NCBI GenBank assembly: GCA_027972325.1 | Contig: JAPMOS010000154.1 | Coordinates: forward strand, 17,501-81,415 | Reading direction: 5' to 3' | Source of the DNA: Paratrimastix pyriformis | Taxonomy: Eukaryota; Preaxostyla; Paratrimastigidae | Length of the DNA stretch: 63,915 nucleotides | Part shown: positions 51,090-61,744 of the stretch, piece after piece | How positions within the stretch are numbered: the first letter of the stretch is position 1 | Layout of the letters: each line of letters begins with the position of its first letter | Position numbers and translations under genes: made by a program | Notes under the pieces: generated by a model | Seen by the model: only the letters and a program-made list of their open reading frames with translations | What the model was told of the DNA's origin: nothing | The model's database searches: none

Positions 51090-54062
51090 ATGGAACCGCA
51101 AAAGAAAGTCATCTTTACTGACAGAATCTCTCTCGCTAACACTTTTGGTTACGATAGAGTAGCTGTCGAAACTCAGAATGAAAATCCTCTTGAACTTAGA
51201 TGTGATGCTGCTCTGAAAAAAAATGTGACTATTGATGGAGAAACTGTGTTAGGAAACAATCTGACAATCAATGGCGGCACTCATACAGTCAATGGTGAAA
51301 CTACATTTAATGGACTCGTCAAATTCAATAGTGATGTCATTTTGCCTTCTGCACCTATTCCTGACATGTCAATTGGACAACTGTCTAATGTGGATGTGTC
51401 AACTGGACTTGTCGATAAACAAACACTACTTTATGACGCTTCCACACAATGCTGGAAGAATTCAACTGCAAATGAATCAACCACTGCTAAATACAATACC
51501 ATCACAGAAATGTCTGCCGGTAATGGCACTTCAGTTAATAATGTTCTTCTGGCTTCTGGAAAAATCACCGCAACTAATGCACAAATCACCTCTTTTACCA
51601 CCGCTGGATTGGTTCATTGTGACGCCTCTGGAAATATGTCATCATCAACTTTGATAAATTCTGATATTACTGATGGCACAATTAATGATTCTAAACTTAA
51701 CACTATTAGCACCGCTGGAAAAATAGCTAACTCTGCTACAACTGCTACTGATGCAAGTTCTGCCTCCACTATTGTTCTTAGAAATGCAAGTGGTGACACT
51801 AAAGTAAACAATCTCTCTGCAAACACTGTATTAGCAAACTCTGTCAAATCAGTGACTTCTGGAAACTTAGACATTCAATCAAATGGTAATGTAAACATTG
51901 ATATTGATAATGACAATAATGAAACGGGCAAAAACTTCACTGTAACTACAAACAATGGCGCCTCTACATTGTTCCAAGTGAATGATGCTGGAAAAATTAT
52001 CATTCCTACAATGGCTTCTGCTAATATAGTTCATTCCACTGCAACTGGTGAATTGGCTGTATCTAAAATCATATCGACTGATATCGTTGATGGAGCTGTG
52101 ACTGATGCAAAAATAGCCTCTTTATCTATTCCTAATGCGCCTTCAACAATTGTGCAACGTGATGCTAATAGCAAAATATACTGTGCTACTGTGGTAGCTG
52201 ATAAAGTGGCTCCTACTGGTGCAACATTGAGTGTTCCTGCTGCTATCTCATGCAATTCTATCACTTCTGGTGCTGTTCTATGCACTGGAACTCTAAAGAC
52301 TACAATAACAGATGCTCCAATCCTCGGAACTGACTCATCTGGATATGTTGTAACTGGTGCTTTTCCACTCGCTGTAACGGCTAATTCAATAACAACTACT
52401 GGTGGCAACTTAATCATAAACAATCCAATAGCTGTTGACAACATAATTCCTCTTAATACTTCTCTCAAAATAGGTAACTTCACAGTAAATTCCACTGACA
52501 CCACATTCGAAAATGCTGATAACACTACCTTCACTATTAAGTCAAAAGGCAACATAAAATACAATAGTGATTACAATGCTAATGACACTTCTCCAAATCA
52601 TACATTCACTATTGGCGCAACTGACATGCTTTCTATATATTCCAATAAAGTTAAGACTGCATTTCCATTTGAATGTCCATTTATTGGCTCAAACACTGGC
52701 TCTCTCAAAATATCAATGTATCCTTATGGTAACACAAACTGGGGCATTTATCAAGCAAGCTCTGGTGCAAATGCTGACTTCTCTGGTACTGGTTCTGCAT
52801 GCGCCGGCTTTGATATGAACAATGCAATTCGATTCCGTGTCTATGACAGTTCTTCAACTGGAATAATCTTCGAAAACTCAAACAATGTATGCAACTTCTC
52901 TGCAAATGCTAACACTGGTACTTTCTGGACTCGTGGACTGCTGACGGCTGGTGGAAATTTGGCAAGCCCTAAAATCAGTTCACCTGCTTCTTCCGCAAAT
53001 CTCGGGCTTAGAATTGGTTTCAATGGAACTGTTGATAACGCCTGGGGCGCTTACATGTCTGCAACCACTTCATTTGACAATTCAACTGCATGCGTTGGAA
53101 ATGATTTCTCTGGTCAAGCACTTCGACTTCGTGCATATAACAATGCTAACTGCGGTATGATATTCGAAAATAGTGACAATGTCATGAACCTCTCATGCAA
53201 TGCAAACAGTGGTAATCTTTGGCTACGTGGCATGGCAACACTGAATGGTGGCTTAAAACTACCTAACAACACCTCCGGATATCTATATAGTGATGCAAAT
53301 GGTAATATCACCGCAACTACTGTAACTTCCACTTCTGCTCAGTCTCTCGCTGCTAATAGTGGCTCTTCCACTAATATCTCATCGAATAATAATCTTATTA
53401 ACATTTCTGGTGATACTACAAGTTCATACTTTAATGCAAATAACGCTAACTTTGGAGTTGTTTTTAATGTTGGAGGAGCTAATGTGATTAACTTTGGTAA
53501 GACTCGTGTGACTTCACCTGTCATATTAGCTACTGCTCAATCAACTGGTGATTCTCTGCAAATGTACATCGATACTACTGGAAAAATACATGTTCCTACA
53601 TCCTCAATTCGATACAAGGAAAACGTAATGGATATGGCTGATACGTCATATTTATATAAGTTACGTCCCGTCAATTTCAATTACAAGGCTGATGAGAAAA
53701 AGGTCAAATGCTATGGTCTAATAGCTGAAGAATGTGTTGATGTATGTCCTGATTTAGTATATTACAAGGATGGCGCTGTTGAAGGTATTCGACAAGATCG
53801 TTTGCCTTTCATGATGCTCAATGAGATGAAAAAACTAAAGGCACATTGTGATTCATTAACAATTGAAAACGCTTCACTAAAAGCTCAAATAGAAACACTT
53901 AAAACTGCTGTAGCGGAAATCAGACAGATGATTTCTGTTACGTTCGAAACTACTCAACCTTCTTCAATTGATAATGGTAAAATGGCATTCTATCTCGCTG
54001 ATGACTCAACACTGAAGGCTACATGGAAGATAAACAATGTACGACAAGCTACCAATATTTAA
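51090..54062 (+). CDS. Fibre/spike protein with S74 chaperone end, left arm
   Basis: 990 codons. The long N-terminal and middle parts are rich in Asn, Thr, Ser and Gly with short repeats (SGNMSSSTL, NSTACVGNDFSGQ, SGNLWLRGMATLNGG), as in trimeric beta-structured fibres. The C-terminus has the S74 intramolecular chaperone pattern: SSIRYKENV with Ser838 and Lys843 spaced as in the phage endosialidase self-cleavage dyad, then LRPVNFNYK, YGLIAEE and a final coiled coil (LKAQIETLKTAVAEIRQMI) about residues 905-945. A short tail follows. It probably assembles as a trimer and cleaves itself before residue 838. The copy in the other arm encodes the same protein. Confidence 0.85.
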   Translation: MEPQKKVIFTDRISLANTFGYDRVAVETQNENPLELRCDAALKKNVTIDGETVLGNNLTINGGTHTVNGETTFNGLVKFNSDVILPSAPIPDMSIGQLSNVDVSTGLVDKQTLLYDASTQCWKNSTANESTTAKYNTITEMSAGNGTSVNNVLLASGKITATNAQITSFTTAGLVHCDASGNMSSSTLINSDITDGTINDSKLNTISTAGKIANSATTATDASSASTIVLRNASGDTKVNNLSANTVLANSVKSVTSGNLDIQSNGNVNIDIDNDNNETGKNFTVTTNNGASTLFQVNDAGKIIIPTMASANIVHSTATGELAVSKIISTDIVDGAVTDAKIASLSIPNAPSTIVQRDANSKIYCATVVADKVAPTGATLSVPAAISCNSITSGAVLCTGTLKTTITDAPILGTDSSGYVVTGAFPLAVTANSITTTGGNLIINNPIAVDNIIPLNTSLKIGNFTVNSTDTTFENADNTTFTIKSKGNIKYNSDYNANDTSPNHTFTIGATDMLSIYSNKVKTAFPFECPFIGSNTGSLKISMYPYGNTNWGIYQASSGANADFSGTGSACAGFDMNNAIRFRVYDSSSTGIIFENSNNVCNFSANANTGTFWTRGLLTAGGNLASPKISSPASSANLGLRIGFNGTVDNAWGAYMSATTSFDNSTACVGNDFSGQALRLRAYNNANCGMIFENSDNVMNLSCNANSGNLWLRGMATLNGGLKLPNNTSGYLYSDANGNITATTVTSTSAQSLAANSGSSTNISSNNNLINISGDTTSSYFNANNANFGVVFNVGGANVINFGKTRVTSPVILATAQSTGDSLQMYIDTTGKIHVPTSSIRYKENVMDMADTSYLYKLRPVNFNYKADEKKVKCYGLIAEECVDVCPDLVYYKDGAVEGIRQDRLPFMMLNEMKKLKAHCDSLTIENASLKAQIETLKTAVAEIRQMISVTFETTQPSSIDNGKMAFYLADDSTLKATWKINNVRQATNI

Positions 54063-54544
54063 GCAAAAAGAGACTTTGAATTGTCTGCTTTCTTCTTCCC
54101 TTCTTTCACTATAAGTAGCTGTTTGCATGAGGCTGAGATTCCATAATGCTGCTTATCATCAACCCATACTTTAAGTTGGACTATCATTTTAACTGTGCTC
54201 CCTGGATTGACGGCTTTCCGTAAATCCTCGTTTGTTTGTATTGTTGTGTCCTGTTTTACCTCACCATCTTCATCTTTTCGGAAGACACTCGGATACAGTG
54301 TATCTGCATATCCAACTGCTACTTTATAGTAGCTCGGAAACTTGTCATTATCACTCGTCTTGGCAAATGATTTGTATTGAAATTCATCTGGTTTGCCTTC
54401 TTCAAAAGTACCATTCACAATGCTTTCCACATTGTTTTGACAGTACTTCTCGAGCTTGTCTATCATCTTCTTAAAGTCATCGCCTACATTCTCAACTGGA
54501 GTAGTTATAAAAGGAGAGTTCTGAGACAAGCGATTTTCACACAC
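54059..54544 (-). pseudogene. Small conserved viral protein, left arm copy (5' end replaced)
   Basis: The frame of 161 codons shares its last 146 or so residues (VENVGDDFKKMIDKLEKYCQ onward) with the gene at 55396 in the right arm. The first residues come from the spacer, because the palindrome arm ends at 54499 inside this gene. Fossil copy. Confidence 0.7.
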
Positions 54545-55628
54545 AATTTTTCACGCTTGCGTTGTTATTTGAGGCAAAAATCGATTTCTTCAGAACAAAA
54601 TCTTTTTTTCTCATTATTTTTTATCGAAAAGGAGCATTTTATTTTATCAGCTTTGAATGATTTAAGCATTAATTTTCTCGAGCTACAAACGTTATTTGAG
54701 GCAAAAATCGAATTCTTCAGAGCAAAATCTTTTTTCTCAATGTTTTTTAAGTAGAACGAGCATTTTATTTTAATCAGCTTGGAATGATTTAAGCATCAAT
54801 TCATTCGAGCTACAAACGAAATTAGAGGCAAAAAGCGAATTCTCCATGCATTTTCAATTTTTTCCATTTTTGTCCCAGAAATTATTTTGCCATTTTTGTC
54901 AAATCAAACAATTCAATCATCTTAAGCATCAAACGAAAGAGAATTCAATCAGAAACAGCTTATCTCTTCATTCAAAATAAAATTGTGACAAAGTGCTTTT
55001 CAAAAGTGATCATTAAATAATGCATCAATCTTAAGTAAATGATGCATTCTTTTGATTGAATCAGCTCAAATAATTGATTCTAAGAAAATGGAAAAGTATG
55101 ACAAAATGATAAAACAATATGAAATTTGATTTCAGCACCGAGCCATTTAAAGCGAAAATTTACTCAGCTTTGACATGAATTGAAAGAGAAATCAATCAGA
55201 TTTACCTTCTATTTCAAAGAGATAAAAACAGCGTTTCATCATTTGAGCTCTGAGTGTTTTAAGATGATAATTCAATGAGCTACTGATGATATAATGAGGA
55301 ATATCTCATCAGAATGCGCACTCATTATAATCACTGAATCAGTAAAGGTATTTTAAGAAAAATTATTATCTATAGTTAGTATATAATAACCACTAATGTC
55401 AAGCAAGCAATCTGTTGAGTCTGATATGCCAGTTGTGATCATTCCGAACGATTTCACAGTTAAGAAGCTGTCAATTGAAGCCTTATCTGAATCGTCCAGG
55501 AAGCAAGAGAAGACAATGAAGATGTGTCACATTGAACATAATGGTAGTAACCTCTTAGTTCAGACGCCACAAATCGACTTAGGACCTTATGGAGTGAACT
55601 TTTACGAGAACACTAAAACCATCAGGTT
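54500..55628. other. Unique spacer between the arms of the viral palindrome
   Basis: 1129 bp, very AT-rich, with no gene apart from the 5' part of the right-arm small gene. At 54571-54850 there are 2.2 copies of a 127-bp tandem repeat (starts at 54571, 54698 and 54825, with GAGGCAAAAA). The rest shows scattered short words such as TTTAAGAT and AATCAGCT. It may hold a viral origin or terminal sequence. Confidence 0.6.
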
Positions 55629-56069
55629 ACCAGTTGAGAATGTAGGCGATGACTTTAAGAAGATGATAGACAAGCTCGAGAAGTACTGTCAAAACAATGT
55701 GGAAAGCATTGTGAATGGTACTTTGAAGAAGGCAAACCAGATGAATTTCAATACAAATCATTTGCCAAGACGAGTGATAATGACAAGTTTCCGAGCTACT
55801 ATAAAGTAGCAGTTGGATATGCAGATACACTGTATCCGAGTGTCTTCCGAAAAGATGAAGATGGTGAGGTAAAACAGGACACAACAATACAAACAAACGA
55901 GGATTTACGGAAAGCCGTCAATCCAGGGAGCACAGTTAAAATGATAGTCCAACTTAAAGTATGGGTTGATGATAAGCAGCATTATGGAATCTCAGCCTCA
56001 TGCAAACAGCTACTTATAGTGAAAGAAGGGAAGAAGAAAGCAGACAATTCAAAGTCTCTTTTTGCTTAA
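55396..56069 (+). pseudogene. Small conserved viral protein, right arm
   Basis: Starts MSSKQSVESDMPVVIIPND and includes KTMKMCHIEHNGSNLLVQTP and LGPYGVNFYEN, then the part shared with the left copy. The box 'LLVQTP...GPYGV' resembles a short family found in large DNA viruses and PLVs (DUF5871-like); this is a recollection from motif only. The expected length is about 220 residues. The copy is broken, about once. Confidence 0.5.
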
Positions 56070-59038
56070 ATATTGGTAGCTTGTCGTACATTGTTTATCT
56101 TCCATGTAGCCTTCAGTGTTGAGTCATCAGCGAGATAGAATGCCATTTTACCATTATCAATTGAAGAAGGTTGAGTAGTTTCGAACGTAACAGAAATCAT
56201 CTGTCTGATTTCCGCTACAGCAGTTTTAAGTGTTTCTATTTGAGCTTTTAGTGAAGCGTTTTCAATTGTTAATGAATCACAATGTGCCTTTAGTTTTTTC
56301 ATCTCATTGAGCATCATGAAAGGCAAACGATCTTGTCGAATACCTTCAACAGCGCCATCCTTGTAATATACTAAATCAGGACATACATCAACACATTCTT
56401 CAGCTATTAGACCATAGCATTTGACCTTTTTCTCATCAGCCTTGTAATTGAAATTGACGGGACGTAACTTATATAAATATGACGTATCAGCCATATCCAT
56501 TACGTTTTCCTTGTATCGAATTGAGGATGTAGGAACATGTATTTTTCCAGTAGTATCGATGTACATTTGCAGAGAATCACCAGTTGATTGAGCAGTAGCT
56601 AATATGACAGGTGAAGTCACACGAGTCTTACCAAAGTTAATCACATTAGCTCCTCCAACATTAAAAACAACTCCAAAGTTAGCGTTATTTGCATTAAAGT
56701 ATGAACTTGTAGTATCACCAGAAATGTTAATAAGATTATTATTCGATGAGATATTAGTGGAAGAGCCACTATTAGCAGCGAGAGACTGAGCAGAAGTGGA
56801 AGTTACAGTAGTTGCGGTGATATTACCATTTGCATCACTATATAGATATCCGGAGGTGTTGTTAGGTAGTTTTAAGCCACCATTCAGTGTTGCCATGCCA
56901 CGTAGCCAAAGATTACCACTGTTTGCATTGCATGAGAGGTTCATGACATTGTCACTATTTTCGAATATCATACCGCAGTTAGCATTGTTATATGCACGAA
57001 GTCGAAGTGCTTGACCAGAGAAATCATTTCCAACGCATGCAGTTGAATTGTCAAATGAAGTGGTTGCAGACATGTAAGCGCCCCAGGCGTTATCAACAGT
57101 TCCATTGAAACCAATTCTAAGCCCGAGATTTGCGGAAGAAGCAGGTGAACTGATTTTAGGGCTTGCCAAATTTCCACCAGCCGTCAGCAGTCCACGAGTC
57201 CAGAAAGTACCAGTGTTAGCATTTGCAGAGAAGTTGCATACATTGTTTGAGTTTTCGAAGATTATTCCAGTTGAAGAACTGTCATAGACACGGAATCGAA
57301 TTGCATTGTTCATATCAAAGCCGGCGCATGCAGAACCAGTACCAGAGAAGTCAGCATTTGCACCAGAGCTTGCTTGATAAATGCCCCAGTTTGTGTTACC
57401 ATAAGGATACATTGATATTTTGAGAGAGCCAGTGTTTGAGCCAATAAATGGACATTCAAATGGAAATGCAGTCTTAACTTTATTGGAATATATAGAAAGC
57501 ATGTCAGTTGCGCCAATAGTGAATGTATGATTTGGAGAAGTGTCATTAGCATTGTAATCACTATTGTATTTTATGTTGCCTTTTGACTTAATAGTGAAGG
57601 TAGTGTTATCAGCATTTTCGAATGTGGTGTCAGTGGAATTTACTGTGAAGTTACCTATTTTGAGAGAAGTATTAAGAGGAATTATGTTGTCAACAGCTAT
57701 TGGATTGTTTATGATTAAGTTGCCACCAGTAGTTGTTATTGAATTAGCCGTTACAGCGAGTGGAAAAGCACCAGTTACAACATATCCAGATGAGTCAGTT
57801 CCGAGGATTGGAGCATCTGTTATTGTAGTCTTTAGAGTTCCAGTGCATAGAACAGCACCAGAAGTGATAGAATTGCATGAGATAGCAGCAGGAACACTCA
57901 ATGTTGCACCAGTAGGAGCCACTTTATCAGCTACCACAGTAGCACAGTATATTTTGCTATTAGCATCACGTTGCACAATTGTTGAAGGCGCATTAGGAAT
58001 AGATAAAGAGGCTATTTTTGCATCAGTCACAGCTCCATCAACGATATCAGTCGATATGATTTTAGATACAGCCAATTCACCAGTTGCAGTGGAATGAACT
58101 ATATTAGCAGAAGCCATTGTAGGAATGATAATTTTTCCAGCATCATTCACTTGGAACAATGTAGAGGCGCCATTGTTTGTAGTTACAGTGAAGTTTTTGC
58201 CCGTTTCATTATTGTCATTATCAATATCAATGTTTACATTACCATTTGATTGAATGTCTAAGTTTCCAGAAGTCACTGATTTGACAGAGTTTGCTAATAC
58301 AGTGTTTGCAGAGAGATTGTTTACTTTAGTGTCACCACTTGCATTTCTAAGAACAATAGTGGAGGCAGAACTTGCATCAGTAGCAGTTGTAGCAGAGTTA
58401 GCTATTTTTCCAGCGGTGCTAATAGTGTTAAGTTTAGAATCATTAATTGTGCCATCAGTAATATCAGAATTTATCAAAGTTGATGATGACATATTTCCAG
58501 AGGCGTCACAATGAACCAATCCAGCGGTGGTAAAAGAGGTGATTTGTGCATTAGTTGCGGTGATTTTTCCAGAAGCCAGAAGAACATTATTAACTGAAGT
58601 GCCATTACCGGCAGACATTTCTGTGATGGTATTGTATTTAGCAGTGGTTGATTCATTTGCAGTTGAATTCTTCCAGCATTGTGTGGAAGCGTCATAAAGT
58701 AGTGTTTGTTTATCGACAAGTCCAGTTGACACATCCACATTAGACAGTTGTCCAATTGACATGTCAGGAATAGGTGCAGAAGGCAAAATGACATCACTAT
58801 TGAATTTGACGAGTCCATTAAATGTAGTTTCACCATTGACTGTATGAGTGCCGCCATTGATTGTCAGATTGTTTCCTAACACAGTTTCTCCATCAATAGT
58901 CACATTTTTTTTCAGAGCAGCATCACATCTAAGTTCAAGAGGATTTTCATTCTGAGTTTCGACAGCTACTCTATCGTAACCAAAAGTGTTAGCGAGAGAG
59001 ATTCTGTCAGTAAAGATGACTTTCTTTTGCGGTTCCAT
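56066..59038 (-). CDS. Fibre/spike protein with S74 chaperone end, right arm
   Basis: 990 codons with the same encoded protein as 51090-54062, including the Ser838/Lys843 pair and the terminal coiled coil. It reads toward the spacer, so the two fibre genes converge on the palindrome centre. Confidence 0.85.
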   Translation of the reverse strand: MEPQKKVIFTDRISLANTFGYDRVAVETQNENPLELRCDAALKKNVTIDGETVLGNNLTINGGTHTVNGETTFNGLVKFNSDVILPSAPIPDMSIGQLSNVDVSTGLVDKQTLLYDASTQCWKNSTANESTTAKYNTITEMSAGNGTSVNNVLLASGKITATNAQITSFTTAGLVHCDASGNMSSSTLINSDITDGTINDSKLNTISTAGKIANSATTATDASSASTIVLRNASGDTKVNNLSANTVLANSVKSVTSGNLDIQSNGNVNIDIDNDNNETGKNFTVTTNNGASTLFQVNDAGKIIIPTMASANIVHSTATGELAVSKIISTDIVDGAVTDAKIASLSIPNAPSTIVQRDANSKIYCATVVADKVAPTGATLSVPAAISCNSITSGAVLCTGTLKTTITDAPILGTDSSGYVVTGAFPLAVTANSITTTGGNLIINNPIAVDNIIPLNTSLKIGNFTVNSTDTTFENADNTTFTIKSKGNIKYNSDYNANDTSPNHTFTIGATDMLSIYSNKVKTAFPFECPFIGSNTGSLKISMYPYGNTNWGIYQASSGANADFSGTGSACAGFDMNNAIRFRVYDSSSTGIIFENSNNVCNFSANANTGTFWTRGLLTAGGNLASPKISSPASSANLGLRIGFNGTVDNAWGAYMSATTSFDNSTACVGNDFSGQALRLRAYNNANCGMIFENSDNVMNLSCNANSGNLWLRGMATLNGGLKLPNNTSGYLYSDANGNITATTVTSTSAQSLAANSGSSTNISSNNNLINISGDTTSSYFNANNANFGVVFNVGGANVINFGKTRVTSPVILATAQSTGDSLQMYIDTTGKIHVPTSSIRYKENVMDMADTSYLYKLRPVNFNYKADEKKVKCYGLIAEECVDVCPDLVYYKDGAVEGIRQDRLPFMMLNEMKKLKAHCDSLTIENASLKAQIETLKTAVAEIRQMISVTFETTQPSSIDNGKMAFYLADDSTLKATWKINNVRQATNI

Positions 59039-59101
59039 CTATATAACCGCAATAGAAAAATACAAAATGCATGAAATGATTAAGGTCAATTGACGATAAG
59101 T

Positions 59102-59572
59102 TTATAGTTTAGAGAGGATGTAAGGGCGAATCATGTCACCACCAATAACAGAGCAAATAACACCGACATAACGATTCAGAAGTCCAGTTTCAAGTTTTGC
59201 GCCAAAGGTTAGGTGCAGCACAAGATATATTGCAGCTGATATTCCTCCATCGACAAGAGCATTTTTGAGCATTGTTGAATCGAAGGAGAGTCCCGCCGTA
59301 ATGTCTTTACCATCGATGAGGTTTTGTAGAATAGGCGCTACAATAGTAAGCCCACCAGCTCCAGCCAGTCCAACATATAAATATTCAGCATAATCACTCC
59401 TCAGTGACAGAGTTTTAGTGATAAGCCAATACAATGAGACACCACTGATTGATTTGATTGTGATGTCTTTAAGGTCGATTGCAGATTTACTGTCAGATGT
59501 AGCCATGGATGATTTAATACTATTCATGGATAAAAAAATTGAGGATAAATAAGAATTAGGAGAATAAGACAT
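59102..59572 (-). CDS. Small multi-span membrane protein, right arm
   Basis: Up to 156 codons. The hydrophobic segments are identical to the left-arm copy, but about six of the first 28 residues differ (start MSYSPNSYLSS). If translation starts at the later Met (MATSD), the two products are almost equal. Confidence 0.7.
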   Translation of the reverse strand: MSYSPNSYLSSIFLSMNSIKSSMATSDSKSAIDLKDITIKSISGVSLYWLITKTLSLRSDYAEYLYVGLAGAGGLTIVAPILQNLIDGKDITAGLSFDSTMLKNALVDGGISAAIYLVLHLTFGAKLETGLLNRYVGVICSVIGGDMIRPYILSKL

Positions 59573-59584
59573 ACTTAGTGGTGA

Positions 59585-60568
59585 TTAGAAGAAGACATCC
59601 GATTCCGATGTAGCCGAACGCGGTAATACAGTTTGTGACGCGGGTGAGTTTTTTTGGACAGTGTCGAGGGTTTCTTTTGCCTTCACCACAACAGACTTAG
59701 CGGCTTTCATATTAGAACTGACTTGTCCGAGTAAGTTTCCACCGAGAATCATCATCAATTGGTACTTAGGTTGCATCATCTTAGACTTTAATAAGCCTTC
59801 CATATCACCATTCTTAATCATTTCATCGAGGCATTTTTGAATCTCCTCTTGAGAGCATTCCAATGAGTCACGATAACCATGAAGATATTTAGGCATGATC
59901 TTTTCAGTTATATCCGCAGTCTTTAGAAGCATTTCAGTTACATGTTTGCTACTGTGAAATGATTCATCCATTTTAGCATCGACAACTTTAAAGAGGTCAA
60001 TTTTGAATTGCATCAATTCATCATCAGACATTTCAGCGAAGAATGCCACATTATATTTTTCTTGGTCCATACCGAGTTGGTTAGTCAGCACGAGCAGCTC
60101 ATTGATGTCGTTTTCACGTTTGAGAGTCATTTTAGGTTTCTTTGGAGCCTTTGGTAAATGAATTGCACGAGGTGCTCTTGTACGAGCCTTAAGTGCCTGT
60201 TTAGCTTGTTCCTGTTGTTGCTCTAATTCTTTTATAGCCTGTTGCATAAGTTCTTGCTCTGTTTCCACCTGTTCTTTTGTCTTAAACACAATTTTACCAT
60301 CAGGTATTTCATTGTGTAGTTGGTCTTTACGAAGAAGGAAGTCCATGTTATCAATCAGTTCATCCGACGATTTTTCCTTAGACTCTTCTTGAGGCTCTTC
60401 ATTTGAGTCATCATCAGACTCATCAGTATCAGTATTGGATTCATCTGAGGCATCATCATCATTAGAATCTTCACTATTTTCCTCATCTCCATAAGGTATA
60501 GATATTTCACTCGAGGAAGAGACAAAAGACTGCAAATCGTCATCAATTTCAGATCCACTGTCAGACAT
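59585..60568 (-). CDS. Acidic coiled-coil virion-type protein, right arm
   Basis: 327 codons; the encoded protein differs from the left copy at one residue near the C-terminus (NSPASQTV against NSPVSQTV). Same acidic head, coiled coil and basic patch. Confidence 0.75.
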   Translation of the reverse strand: MSDSGSEIDDDLQSFVSSSSEISIPYGDEENSEDSNDDDASDESNTDTDESDDDSNEEPQEESKEKSSDELIDNMDFLLRKDQLHNEIPDGKIVFKTKEQVETEQELMQQAIKELEQQQEQAKQALKARTRAPRAIHLPKAPKKPKMTLKRENDINELLVLTNQLGMDQEKYNVAFFAEMSDDELMQFKIDLFKVVDAKMDESFHSSKHVTEMLLKTADITEKIMPKYLHGYRDSLECSQEEIQKCLDEMIKNGDMEGLLKSKMMQPKYQLMMILGGNLLGQVSSNMKAAKSVVVKAKETLDTVQKNSPASQTVLPRSATSESDVFF

Positions 60569-60634
60569 ATTAGTTAACTAATATAGTTCACACACAAAAT
60601 ATTTTTTCTAAACAGATTATAGTTACAATTCAAA

Positions 60635-61687
60635 ATGTCGTCTGAATCAGTCAAGGCAAAGAATGGTGAAACCATTCATTCGAATGTCCATAAGGATATG
60701 GACATTACAGTTTATAAGTGTCCTGAGTGTGGAAAAGAATATAAGAGTGAGAAGTGGCTTAAGAAGCATAAATGTGCTCCTCCAAAAGAGAAGAAAGAGA
60801 AGAAGGAGAAGGTTATGAAGGAGAAGAAAGAGAAGAAATTGAAGAAGGTGGAAGTAGAAGAGCAGAAAGTTGAAGAAAATGAGCAAATTGAGCAGAAGCA
60901 AGTTGTTTTCATACCACCTGAAGTAAAAGAAGATGATGCAAGCATTGTCAAGGTAGGTAATGTCAAAATGCCTAAGTTCAGTTCATTAGAGATAGTGGAC
61001 AGGTTCAAAAATAAGAAAGAACCATTCATTTCACTACATTATGGTATGAAAGAGAGTGGCAAAACGACATCAGTTCTGTCCATTATAAAGCAGATACGAA
61101 GTGAGATTGACAAGATATATCTATTTACAGTTGCACAAGACAATAAAGATAGATATCAGAAAGAGTTAGGGAACATTCCAGATGATAGATGCTTTGGAGG
61201 CTTTGACGATGAGGAGACACCATTATTCATTGAGAAGCTCATCAAGTTCCAAGAGAAGACAAAAGGTAAGAAGTCAGTCTTATTGATATTTGACGATATC
61301 TTAGATGGCAACAACAAGTTACATCAGAGTAATATTTTAGGCAGTCTGTTTTGCAATCACAGAAGATACAACATCTCAGTCATTCTTACAACACAAATTC
61401 CAACAGGTATTTCACCAAGAACAAGGCAGAACACCAATTACTGTTTTGTCCATTACACCAAGAATGACTCAGTGAAAGACATGATTTATCATGATTATAT
61501 GTCGTGTATGAAGAAGGCAGATTTCTTAGAACTATTCGAGAAAGTGACAGCAGACCACAACATTTTGGTGATCAAGCCTTTGTTACATGACAATTACCTT
61601 AACCTTTACAATGCCTATTGGGAGATGAGAGAAGGCTACAGAACCAAGGTAAAAATGGTTGAAGAACAAGTGTCGAGCAGCAAATAG
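60635..61687 (+). CDS. Packaging ATPase with zinc finger, right arm
   Basis: 350 codons, identical to the left copy except at the extreme C-terminus (EEQVSSSK against EEQSLSSK). Walker A at 137-144 and Walker B at 215-221. It is followed after 57 bp by the capsid gene in the same direction, the usual morphogenesis order. Confidence 0.85.
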   Translation: MSSESVKAKNGETIHSNVHKDMDITVYKCPECGKEYKSEKWLKKHKCAPPKEKKEKKEKVMKEKKEKKLKKVEVEEQKVEENEQIEQKQVVFIPPEVKEDDASIVKVGNVKMPKFSSLEIVDRFKNKKEPFISLHYGMKESGKTTSVLSIIKQIRSEIDKIYLFTVAQDNKDRYQKELGNIPDDRCFGGFDDEETPLFIEKLIKFQEKTKGKKSVLLIFDDILDGNNKLHQSNILGSLFCNHRRYNISVILTTQIPTGISPRTRQNTNYCFVHYTKNDSVKDMIYHDYMSCMKKADFLELFEKVTADHNILVIKPLLHDNYLNLYNAYWEMREGYRTKVKMVEEQVSSSK

Positions 61688-61744
61688 GTAAGATTTTTAT
61701 AATTTGAGTATTTTTTATCTTAGTATGATATTAATTATCACACT

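Larger units (their letters stand above)
48103..54499. repeat. Left arm of the viral palindrome
   Basis: Each position p matches 110128 minus p on the other arm. Gene borders fit this exactly (48441/61687, 49493/60635, 49560/60568, 51090/59038, 54062/56066), so there seem to be no net insertions or deletions over 6.4 kb. Confidence 0.9.
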
